The notes under the pieces: generated by a model
Told to the model about the DNA's origin: nothing
The model's database searches: none
The model's input: only the letters and a program-made list of their open reading frames with translations
Source of the DNA: Proteobacteria bacterium UBA2363
Lineage (GTDB): Bacteria; Pseudomonadota; Gammaproteobacteria; Xanthomonadales; UBA2363
Assembly (NCBI GenBank): GCA_002344355.1
Contig: DDTN01000026.1
Location: 1,020 to 65,019, forward strand
Reading direction: 5' to 3'
Length of the DNA: 64,000 nucleotides
Shown here: piece by piece, positions 33,746 to 40,712 of the stretch
Numbering within the stretch: the stretch's first letter is position 1
How the letters are laid out: every line of letters starts with the position of its first letter
Translations under genes and position numbers: made by a program

Positions 33746-35086
33746 CTACTGGAAGCCGTCGGCGAACAGCGGGTCGCTGTCCACCATCGCGCCGATCGTC
33801 GGCGGCACCTGGCCGGGTCGCGGGCGCTCCGCGCCCGGCGCCAGGGCGGCGCGTTGCGGGGGCAGGAACTGCGGCAGCGCGGTCGGTGCCGGGAACGGCC
33901 AGGCCGGCGGGCTGGCCGGATTGCCGTTGCCGGCGGCCAGCAACGCGCTGCCCGGGGCCGGCCGGTAGTCGTGCGAACCCGCCGCGGCGAAGCCGGGCGC
34001 GCCGCCCGCCAGGGTGCCGGTCCACTCCGGCGGCACCACGGTGGCCGCGGCATTGATCCAGTTGTTGCTGCCGGCGACGCGGCGCGCGCCGGCCGCCCAG
34101 ACCGCCTCGACGGTGCGCTCGATGCGCAGCTCGCCCGGGCTGCTCCGCCAGATCACGTTGTTGTGGGCCTCCACCGACTCGATGCCCTCGAACAGGCGCA
34201 GCACCGTGGTCGGATTGCTGCTGCCGGTCACCACGATGGTGTTGTTGACCAGGCGGTAGCGCCCCCGGCTCTCCCCGGTGCCGTCGCCGCCGAGCCGGAT
34301 CACCGCGCCGAACGGATTCAGCGGCGAGGAATGGACGATCACGTTGCCGAGCACCTCGGAGTCCTCGCGAACCAGGCCGACGCTCCAGCCCGGCAACTGC
34401 GTGAACTGGTCGGGACCGATCAGCTCGATCTCGTGGAACCAGGCGCCCTCGAACCAGTTGTAGTGGATCTCGTTGCGCTCGTGGCGGCTCTTCAGCAGGT
34501 TGCCGCCGTTGCCCGAGTGCACGTAGTTGAAGCGCATCCGGAACACGCTGCCGGGATTGCTCACCTCGTCGCTCTGGATGTACAGGGCGTGCTGGCTGGA
34601 TCCGGCGCCGGCATTGCGGATCTCGCTGTACTCCAGGGTGAGGTTGCCCGAATACAGGTCGCTGCTGAGGATGCCCTGCCCCGGGCAGTCGCGCACCAGC
34701 AGGTCGCGCAGGACCACGTCGCGGGCGTTGACGAACACGCACCTTGAGGTGCCGCCGGTGATCTCGAAGCCTTCCAGCACCACGTGGTCGGCGCGCCGGA
34801 ACTCGATGCTGTTGCCGCCGCCCGACAGCACCGCGCGCTGGCCGCCGCCACCGCGCAGGCCGACCACGCGGATCGGCGCGGCGGCGGTGCCGGACTGGCG
34901 CAGGATCACGCCGCCGGCGTAGTTGCCCGGGTCGACCAGCACGCGGTCGCCGGGCTGCAGGACGACCGCGGCGGTCAGCGCCTGCAGGCTGGCATACGGC
35001 CGACCGGGTCCGACGTGGAAATCGGCGGCGAGGCCGGGCGCGGACAGCACGAGCGCCAGCACGACGGCGCGGAATCGGATGGACAT
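33746..35086 (-). CDS. secreted right-handed beta-helix protein with LFADGFQ tail
   Basis: The 446-residue protein has a signal peptide (about 1-21, ending APGLA) and then a parallel beta-helix. It opens with FHVGPGRPYASLQALTAAVV and GDRVLVDPGNYAGG, the usual start of Pel1/DUF1565-like beta-helix domains. Repeating rungs follow, such as NSIEFRRADHVVLEGFEITG and EVLGNVIVHSSPLNP. The family includes polysaccharide lyases and surface proteins; I see no assignable active site. The last residues, DPLFADGFQ, match the tail of the PKD/beta-helix protein at 20-22 kb. It is divergent from amgK. Confidence 0.82.
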   Translation of the reverse strand: MSIRFRAVVLALVLSAPGLAADFHVGPGRPYASLQALTAAVVLQPGDRVLVDPGNYAGGVILRQSGTAAAPIRVVGLRGGGGQRAVLSGGGNSIEFRRADHVVLEGFEITGGTSRCVFVNARDVVLRDLLVRDCPGQGILSSDLYSGNLTLEYSEIRNAGAGSSQHALYIQSDEVSNPGSVFRMRFNYVHSGNGGNLLKSRHERNEIHYNWFEGAWFHEIELIGPDQFTQLPGWSVGLVREDSEVLGNVIVHSSPLNPFGAVIRLGGDGTGESRGRYRLVNNTIVVTGSSNPTTVLRLFEGIESVEAHNNVIWRSSPGELRIERTVEAVWAAGARRVAGSNNWINAAATVVPPEWTGTLAGGAPGFAAAGSHDYRPAPGSALLAAGNGNPASPPAWPFPAPTALPQFLPPQRAALAPGAERPRPGQVPPTIGAMVDSDPLFADGFQ

Positions 35087-35256
35087 GGGACACCCCCTGT
35101 GTCGGCCAGGCCGACCACCCTAGCGCCGGCGGCACGGGAATTCCGCGACCTGGATCATGACCGCAGCGCGGCGGCGCCCTCCCCCGGAACGCGAACGCCT
35201 CGGGGTTCCGGGCTAGACTGCCGCCCTCGCCGCCCCTGCCGCCCTGTCCCGAATCC

Positions 35257-36267
35257 ATGCCCGAATCCAGCGACCGCGCCGCCGCACGCCGGCGATTCGT
35301 CAGCCTTCATTGCGGCGAATCCGCGCGCGTCGAGCCGGCCTCGTCGGACGCCAGCTTCCGCAGCTACTGGCGGGTCCTGGCGGTCGCCGGCGGCAGCCGG
35401 ATCGTCATGGACGCGCCGCCGCCGCACGAGGACGTCCGCCCCTGGCTCGATGTCGCCCGTCGCCTGCGTGCGGCCGGCGTGCACGCGCCTGCCGTGCACG
35501 CCCAGGACGTCGAGCAGGGCTTCCTTCTGCTGGAGGACCTGGGCGAGCGCCTGTACCTGCCGGCCCTGACCGACGCCACCGTCGGCCGCCTCTACGGCGA
35601 TGCCCTGGAGGCGCTCTGGCGCATGCAGCGCGGCGGCGCCACCCACGGCCTGCCCGACTACGACGAGCCGCGCCTGATCGCCGAGATGGCGCTGATGCCG
35701 GAATGGTTCCTGCACCGCCACCTCGGGATCGAGCCCGATGCCGATGGTCGGCGGACCCTCGAGGCCGCCTTCCAGCGCCTGGCCGGCAACGCCCTCGAGC
35801 AGCCCCAGGTCTTCGTGCACCGCGACTTCCACTCCCGCAACCTGCTGGTCACCGGCCAGGACAGCCCCGGCGTCATCGATTTCCAGGACGCCGTGCGCGG
35901 ACCGATCACCTACGACCTGGTCTCCCTGCTGCGCGACTGCTACGTGGCGTGGCCGGCGCAGCGGGTCGATGCCTGGGTCGAGCAGTACCGGCAGCGGCTG
36001 GTCGAGGGCGGCGCCACCGACGCCGACCCGCGGCGGTTCCGCCGCTGGTTCGACCTGATGGGCCTGCAGCGGCACCTGAAGGTGCTCGGCATCTTCTGCC
36101 GTCTCTGGTACCGGGACGGCAAGGCCGGCTACCTCGCCGACCTGCCGCTGGTCTGGCGCTACTGCACCGAGGTGATGGACCAGTATCCGGAGTTCGCGGA
36201 GTTGCGCGAGCTGATCGCCGGCGCCATCGGTCGCCGCGACCTGGGCCGCGCGGCGCCAGCGCCGTGA
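35257..36267 (+). CDS. amgK: N-acetylmuramate/N-acetylglucosamine kinase AmgK
   Basis: AmgK phosphorylates MurNAc at the anomeric carbon, the first step of a cell-wall recycling route that bypasses de novo UDP-MurNAc synthesis and, in Pseudomonas, contributes to fosfomycin tolerance. The 336-residue aminoglycoside-phosphotransferase-fold protein has SDASFRSYWRV, the catalytic VFVHRDFHSRNLLV and the metal motif GVIDFQDAVRGPITYDLVSLLRD split over these segments. The stop overlaps the GTG of murU as GTGA, fixing the pair as a unit. A TAGACT box at 35214 is a candidate -10. Confidence 0.93.
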   Translation: MPESSDRAAARRRFVSLHCGESARVEPASSDASFRSYWRVLAVAGGSRIVMDAPPPHEDVRPWLDVARRLRAAGVHAPAVHAQDVEQGFLLLEDLGERLYLPALTDATVGRLYGDALEALWRMQRGGATHGLPDYDEPRLIAEMALMPEWFLHRHLGIEPDADGRRTLEAAFQRLAGNALEQPQVFVHRDFHSRNLLVTGQDSPGVIDFQDAVRGPITYDLVSLLRDCYVAWPAQRVDAWVEQYRQRLVEGGATDADPRRFRRWFDLMGLQRHLKVLGIFCRLWYRDGKAGYLADLPLVWRYCTEVMDQYPEFAELRELIAGAIGRRDLGRAAPAP

Positions 36268-36986
36268 AGGCCATGCTGCTCGCTGCCGGCCGCGGCGAGC
36301 GGATGCGACCGCTCACCGACACCGTGCCCAAGCCGCTGCTGCCGGTGGCCGGCAAGCCCCTGCTGGTCTGGCACCTGGAACGGCTGGCGGCGCTCGGCAT
36401 CGGCGAGGTGGTGGTCAACCTCTCGCACCTGGCGGGCGCGATCCGCGAGCGGCTGGGAGACGGCCGGCCATGGGGCCTGCGCATCCGCTACAGCGACGAG
36501 GGCGAGCCGCCGCTGGAGACCGGTGGCGGCCTGCTCCAGGCGCTGCCCCTGCTCGGCGACGCGCCGTTCCTGCTGGTCAACGGCGATGTCTGGAGCGACC
36601 TCGACTTCGGCACCCTGCCGCGCGAGCCCGAAGGCCTGGCCCACCTGGTCCTGGTCGACAATCCCGAGCACCACCCGGCCGGTGATTTCTGGCTCGCCGC
36701 CGGCGGCCGCGTCGAGGACGGCGCGTCCGTGCCGGACCCTGGCGCCCGGCGACTGACCTATGCCGGGATCGGCGTGTTCCGGCCCGGGATCCTCACCGGC
36801 TGGCGCAGCGTGATCGGCCATGCGCCCGGCGCGCGGGCGACGCCGCCGCGCTTCCCGCTGGCCCCGCTGCTGCGTGCCGCGATGCGCGCCGGCGAGGTGT
36901 CCGGCCGCCATCACGCCGGCGCCTGGAGCGATGTCGGCACGCCGGAACGGCTGGCCGCGCTGGAGCGCCGGCTGGCGGCGGGCTGA
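36264..36986 (+). CDS. murU: N-acetylmuramate-1-phosphate uridylyltransferase MurU
   Basis: MurU turns MurNAc-1-phosphate and UTP into UDP-MurNAc, completing the recycling bypass begun by AmgK. The 240-residue nucleotidyltransferase has the signature MLLAAGRGERMRPLT followed by PKPLLPVAGKPLL, the metal-binding LVNGDVWSDLDF and the C-terminal WSDVGTPERL. Start GTG 36264 is coupled to amgK; ATG 36273 is the alternative and begins exactly at the conserved block. Confidence 0.93.
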   Translation: MKAMLLAAGRGERMRPLTDTVPKPLLPVAGKPLLVWHLERLAALGIGEVVVNLSHLAGAIRERLGDGRPWGLRIRYSDEGEPPLETGGGLLQALPLLGDAPFLLVNGDVWSDLDFGTLPREPEGLAHLVLVDNPEHHPAGDFWLAAGGRVEDGASVPDPGARRLTYAGIGVFRPGILTGWRSVIGHAPGARATPPRFPLAPLLRAAMRAGEVSGRHHAGAWSDVGTPERLAALERRLAAG

Positions 36987-37007
36987 CGGCAGGCTATGCT
37001 CTCCGGC

Positions 37008-38114
37008 ATGGCCGATTTCCGGATCGACGAGGGCGACCCCGCCGTGCTCAGGCCGTCCGGGGACTGGACCCTGGAGCGCTTCGCACGGCTGCAGCCGCGC
37101 CTGGACGGCGCCCGTGCCGCCAGCCGGATCGGCGGGATCGACCTGTCCGGCACCGGGCGCATGGACAGCGCTGGCGCCCTGCTGATCGCCCGCCTGTTGC
37201 ACCGCAACGGACTCGGCATGGACGCCGTGGCCGGCGCCAGCGAGGCCCAGCGCGCGCTGCTGGCGGCGACCCTGGCCACCCTGGACCAGCCGGTCGCGCA
37301 CCCGCGCCCGCCCCACTGGAGCGACCTGTTCGCCCACGCCGGGGCGGCGACGCTGGAACTGGTCGCCCAGGGCCGCCGCCTGCTCGCCTTCATCGGCGAG
37401 GTGCTCACGGTGCTGCCCGGCGTGCTCGTGCGGCCGCGGCGCTGGCGACCGGTCTCGGTGGCCCACCACATCGAGCAGACCGGGCTGGACGCGATGCCGA
37501 TCGTCGCCCTGCTGTCGTTCATGGTCGGCGCCGTGATCACCTTCCTGGGCGCCGTGGTGCTGCGCGATTTCGGCGCCGCGGTGTTCGCGGTCGAGCTGGT
37601 GGCGTTCTCGTTCCTGCGCGAGTTCGGCGTGCTGCTGGCGGCGATCCTGCTGGCCGGCCGCACCGCGAGCGCCTTCACCGCCCAGATCGGCGCCATGAAG
37701 GCGCGCGAGGAGATCGACGCGATCCGCACCCTGGGCATGGACCCGATCGAGATCCTGGTGCTGCCGCGCCTGCTCGCCCTGCTGCTGGTGGTGCCGCTGC
37801 TGACCTTCGTGGCGATGGCCGCCGGCATCCTTGGCGGCCTGGTGATCTGCGCGACCTCCCTGGAGATCTCCCCGGCGATGTTCCTGGCGCGCTTCCAGGA
37901 CACCTTCGAGCTCCGCCATTTCCTGGTCGGAATCGCCAAGGCGCCGGTGTTCGCGGTGGTGATCGGCCTGATCGGCTGCCTGGAGGGGTTCAAGGTCGAG
38001 GGCAGCGCGGAATCGGTCGGCCAGCGCACCACCTCGAGCGTGGTGCAGTCGATCTTCCTTGTGATCCTGCTCGACGCGGTGTTCGCGCTGGTCTTCCAGG
38101 AGCTCGGGCTGTGA
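37008..38114 (+). CDS. mlaE: STAS-MlaE fusion, lipid ABC transporter permease
   Basis: The protein (368 residues from ATG 37008, 372 from 36996) joins an N-terminal STAS domain (about 1-90; GIDLSGTGRMDSAGA) to an MlaE permease with about five membrane helices. The permease part has the conserved VAHHIEQTGLDAMPIV, GRTASAFTAQIGAMKAREE and EIDAIRTLGMDP stretches. MlaE moves phospholipids between inner membrane and the periplasmic MCE proteins, helping outer-membrane lipid asymmetry. The STAS part corresponds to separate MlaB in E. coli. Its stop overlaps mlaF as GTGA. A TATGCT box at 36995-37000 overlaps the upstream ATG, which favours ATG 37008 and suggests a leaderless transcript. Confidence 0.93.
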   Translation: MADFRIDEGDPAVLRPSGDWTLERFARLQPRLDGARAASRIGGIDLSGTGRMDSAGALLIARLLHRNGLGMDAVAGASEAQRALLAATLATLDQPVAHPRPPHWSDLFAHAGAATLELVAQGRRLLAFIGEVLTVLPGVLVRPRRWRPVSVAHHIEQTGLDAMPIVALLSFMVGAVITFLGAVVLRDFGAAVFAVELVAFSFLREFGVLLAAILLAGRTASAFTAQIGAMKAREEIDAIRTLGMDPIEILVLPRLLALLLVVPLLTFVAMAAGILGGLVICATSLEISPAMFLARFQDTFELRHFLVGIAKAPVFAVVIGLIGCLEGFKVEGSAESVGQRTTSSVVQSIFLVILLDAVFALVFQELGL

Positions 38115-38899
38115 CCGCGCCGGGCCCGGACCACGCCATCGAGGTGCGCGGGCTGGACAGCCGCTTCGGCAGCCAGGTGGTGCACCAGGGCCTCGACCTC
38201 GAAGTCCGCCGCGGCGAGATCCTGGGCGTGGTCGGCGGCTCCGGCTCCGGCAAGTCGGTGCTGATGCGCAGCATCGTCGGCCTGCGCCGGCCGGATGCCG
38301 GCCAGGTCAAGGTGTTCGGCCAGGACCTGGCCGCGCTGTCCGGACCGGAGCGGCGCGCGGTCGAGCGACGTTTCGGGGTGCTGTTCCAGGACGGCGCGCT
38401 GTTCTCGTCGCTGACCGTCGGCGAGAACGTGCAGGTGCCGCTGCGCGAGCTGCATCCGGAACTGGACCCGCTCCAGCTCGAGCTGCTGAGCGACCTCAAG
38501 GTCGTGCTCGCCGGCCTGCCCGAGGCGGCCGGCGACAAGTTCCCCAGCCAGCTCTCCGGGGGCATGCGCAAGCGCGCCGCCCTGGCGCGCGCGCTGGCGC
38601 TGGATCCGGACATCCTGTTCCTCGACGAGCCTACGGCCGGGCTGGATCCGATCGGCGCCGCCGCGTTCGACGCCCTGTTGCGCACGTTGCGCGACGCCCT
38701 CGGTCTCACCGTGTTCCTGATCACCCACGACCTCGACACCCTGTACGCGATCTGCGACCGGGTCGCCGTCATCGCCGAGCGCCGCGTGCTGGTGAACGCC
38801 CCGCTGGCCGAAGTCGAACGCTTCGACCACCCCTGGGTCAGGGATTACTTCCATGGCCCGCGCGGCCGCGCCGCCCGGAGCGCGGCCCGGCCCGGCTGA
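38111..38899 (+). CDS. mlaF: lipid ABC transporter ATPase MlaF
   Basis: MlaF powers the MlaE permease. The 262-residue ATPase has Walker A GGSGSGKS, FGVLFQDGALFSSLTVGENV, the signature LSGGMRKRAALARAL, Walker B ILFLDEPTAGLDPI and the switch His in LITHDLDTL. GTG 38111 is coupled to mlaE. The next expected genes, mlaD (MCE protein) and lipoprotein partners, do not follow; instead a bidirectional terminator and rplI do. The C-terminus is Arg/Ala-rich. Confidence 0.94.
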   Translation: MTAPGPDHAIEVRGLDSRFGSQVVHQGLDLEVRRGEILGVVGGSGSGKSVLMRSIVGLRRPDAGQVKVFGQDLAALSGPERRAVERRFGVLFQDGALFSSLTVGENVQVPLRELHPELDPLQLELLSDLKVVLAGLPEAAGDKFPSQLSGGMRKRAALARALALDPDILFLDEPTAGLDPIGAAAFDALLRTLRDALGLTVFLITHDLDTLYAICDRVAVIAERRVLVNAPLAEVERFDHPWVRDYFHGPRGRAARSAARPG

Positions 38900-38953
38900 G
38901 CGCGCGCCGGCCCGGCACGGCGGCACCGCGCCGACCGCGCGCGGCTGCGCAAC

Positions 38954-38983
38954 GCAAACGGGCGCCTTGCGGCGCCCGTTTGC
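38954..38983. terminator. bidirectional intrinsic terminator between mlaF and rplI
   Basis: A perfect 13-bp stem (GCAAACGGGCGCC / GGCGCCCGTTTGC) with a TTGC loop lies between the convergent ends of mlaF and rplI, 22 bp past the rplI stop. It has A/T-rich outer arms that can act in both directions. Confidence 0.85.
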
Positions 38984-39005
38984 TTCGTTCCGCGGTGGCC
39001 GCGGC

Positions 39006-39455
39006 TCAGGCCTCCGGGACCACCTCGACCTTGACCGTGCGCTCGACGTCGGCGTGCAGGTGCACCACGACCTCGAACTCGCCGACCTTGCGGATGGCGC
39101 CCTCGGGCATGATCACCTCGCTCTTCGAAAGCGGCTTGCCGGCGCTGGTGAAGGCCTCGGCGATGTCGCGCGGGCCGACCGAGCCGAACAGCTTGCCCTC
39201 GGTGGAGGCATTCGCCTTGATCGTCACGCTGGCCTCGTCGAAGGCGGCGGCGCGGGCGTTGGCGTCGGCCAGCAGCTGGTTGGCCTTGGCCTCGTAGTCG
39301 GCGCGGCGGGCCTCGAAGGTCTCGATGTTGGCCTTGGTCGCCGGCACCGCCTTGCCCTGCGGGACCAGGAAGTTGCGGCCGTAGCCGGGCTTGACCTTGA
39401 CCCGGTCGCCCAGGCCGCCCAGGTTGGTCACCTTCTGCAGCAGAATCAGTTCCAT
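39006..39455 (-). CDS. rplI: 50S ribosomal protein L9
   Basis: L9 binds 23S rRNA and reaches from the L1 stalk to neighbouring ribosomes. The 149-residue length and the N-terminal MELILLQKVTNLGGLGDRV with GYGRNFLVPQGKA are diagnostic. A long helix links this to the C-terminal domain (EGKLFGSVGPRDIAEAF). It closes the rpsF-rpsR-rplI operon and is followed by a strong terminator. Confidence 0.98.
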   Translation of the reverse strand: MELILLQKVTNLGGLGDRVKVKPGYGRNFLVPQGKAVPATKANIETFEARRADYEAKANQLLADANARAAAFDEASVTIKANASTEGKLFGSVGPRDIAEAFTSAGKPLSKSEVIMPEGAIRKVGEFEVVVHLHADVERTVKVEVVPEA

Positions 39456-39558
39456 GGTGGTTCTCCGTGTCCGTTAGCGGGCGGACCCGCAACTGCGTGG
39501 CTGTCCGAACATGCGCCGGACGGCCTGCCCGGGGATCGCCCCGGCAGGCCGCGCCGGA

Positions 39559-39783
39559 TCAGTGGTTGTCGGTGTAGGGGATCAGCGCCAGGAAGCGCGC
39601 GCGCTTGATGGCGGTGGCGAGCTGGCGCTGGAAGCGCGCCTTGGTGCCGGTGATGCGGCTGGGCACGATCTTGCCGTTCTCGGTCACGTACTGGCGCAGG
39701 GTGCCGAGATCCTTGTAGTCGATCTCGGTGACGCCCTCGGCGGTGAACTTGCAGAACTTGCGGCGGCGGAAGAAACGGGACAT
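39559..39783 (-). CDS. rpsR: 30S ribosomal protein S18
   Basis: S18 is a 74-residue protein of the small-subunit platform and pairs with S6. MSRFFRRRKFCKFTAEGVTE and RQLATAIKRARFLALIPY are diagnostic. It starts 11 bp after the rpsF stop, with a GGAG-type site. The Cys11 in FCKF marks the zinc-ligand position in some families, but the full ligand set is not present. Confidence 0.98.
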   Translation of the reverse strand: MSRFFRRRKFCKFTAEGVTEIDYKDLGTLRQYVTENGKIVPSRITGTKARFQRQLATAIKRARFLALIPYTDNH

Positions 39784-39794
39784 GGCGGGCTCCT

Positions 39795-40244
39795 TCAGGC
39801 GGCGGGCTGGCTGTCGTCGCCGGCATCGGCGCCGGCCTCCTCGTCGCCGCCCTGGCGCGGGCTCAGCGACTTCGGCTCGGGATCGGCATAGCCGTACTCG
39901 GTCTCGATCCGGCGCGGTTTCTCGTCCTTGTTCTTGAGGATGTAGGACTGCTCGGTGACCGGCTCCTCGCGGCTGATGATCAGGTGGCGCAGCACCGCGT
40001 CGTTGAAGCGGAAGCCGGCTTCCAGCTCCTGCAGGACGGGGCGGGTGCACTCGATGTTCATCAGCACGTAGTGGGCCTTGGCCAGCCGCTCGATCGGGTA
40101 GGCCAGCTGGCGCCGGCCCCAGTCCTCGAGGCGGTGGATGGTGCCGCCGTCGCCCTCGATCAGGCCGCGGTAGCGCTCGATCATGGCCGGAACCTGTTCG
40201 CTCTGGTCCGGATGGACCAGGAACACGACTTCGTAATGACGCAT
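39795..40244 (-). CDS. rpsF: 30S ribosomal protein S6
   Basis: S6 binds S18 and 16S rRNA on the platform. MRHYEVVFLVHPDQSEQV, GGTIHRLEDWGRRQLAYPI and KAHYVLMNIEC are typical. The 149-residue length includes an acidic C-terminal tail (about 105-149), the region that RimK extends with glutamates in E. coli. A well-formed promoter lies about 95 bp upstream, with a hairpin-rich leader that may bind S6:S18. Confidence 0.98.
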   Translation of the reverse strand: MRHYEVVFLVHPDQSEQVPAMIERYRGLIEGDGGTIHRLEDWGRRQLAYPIERLAKAHYVLMNIECTRPVLQELEAGFRFNDAVLRHLIISREEPVTEQSYILKNKDEKPRRIETEYGYADPEPKSLSPRQGGDEEAGADAGDDSQPAA

Positions 40245-40264
40245 TGGGTTGTTCCTTGTGGATG

Positions 40265-40306
40265 TCCCCCCGTCGCCGGGGGAGGCAGCCCCCCGCGGCG
40301 CGGTGG
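40265..40306 (-). promoter_or_regulatory. structured rpsF leader, possible S6:S18 autoregulatory element
   Basis: The transcript between the predicted start and rpsF can form GCCCC/GGGGC and TCCCCC/GGGGGA stems in series. Leaders of rpsF in many bacteria bind the S6:S18 pair through a stem with an adjacent CCG. A match cannot be confirmed by eye, so the function is inferred from position. Confidence 0.3.
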
Positions 40307-40338
40307 GGCAAGGGTCGCCGGAGTACGGCGAGCCGGGC

Positions 40339-40367
40339 ATTGTGGCGGCTCCGGTCCGCTGGTGCAA
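40339..40367 (-). promoter_or_regulatory. promoter of rpsF-rpsR-rplI
   Basis: On the minus strand the -35 box TTGCAC and the -10 box CACAAT are separated by exactly 17 bp. This gives a start near 40332 and a leader of about 88 nt. It is one of the clearest sigma-70-type promoters in the window. Confidence 0.6.
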
Positions 40368-40574
40368 GCCAGGCCCTGCCCGTCCCTGGCGGCGCGGTCC
40401 GGCACCCGCCCCTGCCCGCCCCAGATGCCACCTGCGCCGTCCGCCGGGGTCCGGGCAGGTCCCGCTCGGCCGGCCACCGTCGGCCGCTTCCGGGGCCGTC
40501 GCCGGGACCGCCCGACCGGTCCGCGGCGCAGTGCGGCGCAGCGCGGCGCGGCGCGGCCAGCAGCTCGCCGAAAA

Positions 40575-40622
40575 ACGACCGACCTGGTCGCTCTTCAAGT
40601 CGCCCGTCCCGCGCAGGCCCGG
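40575..40622 (+). repeat. dispersed intergenic hairpin repeat, copy B
   Basis: The order is ACGACC, a 5-nt loop, GGTCG, ten variable bases, CGCCCGTCC, one base, GCGCAGG, one base, CCGG. It is the same block order as copy A at 33524-33572 and in the same orientation. Confidence 0.55.
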
Positions 40623-40665
40623 ACGCGCTCCCGTCAAATCAAAGGCTTGCGCGGTTGTTTCGCCG

Positions 40666-40699
40666 AGCGGCCCGCCCTGGCCGCAGGCAGCGGGCCGCT
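40666..40699 (-). terminator. hairpin after recD
   Basis: A 10-bp perfect stem (AGCGGCCCGC/GCGGGCCGCT) encloses an inner CCTG/CAGG stem. It lies 14 bases past the recD stop. There is no T-run on the recD-reading strand; the T-run (CTTTTC) is on the other strand. Confidence 0.5.
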
Positions 40700-40712
40700 T
40701 TTCAACGGCCTG

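Larger units (their letters stand above)
40245..40712 (-). other. 468-bp region: rpsF leader and promoter, then gene-free DNA
   Basis: From the rpsF start outward it holds a hairpin-rich leader (40265-40306), the promoter at 40339-40367, a GC-rich stretch with GCGGCGCA-type repeats near 40520-40560, copy B of the dispersed hairpin repeat (40575-40622), and the hairpin after recD (40666-40699). I see no gene. Confidence 0.65.

Noticed and set aside
40515..40560. GCGGCGCA-type short repeats as a CRISPR or satellite array
   Set aside because: Units are irregular, only a few copies long and have no spacers.
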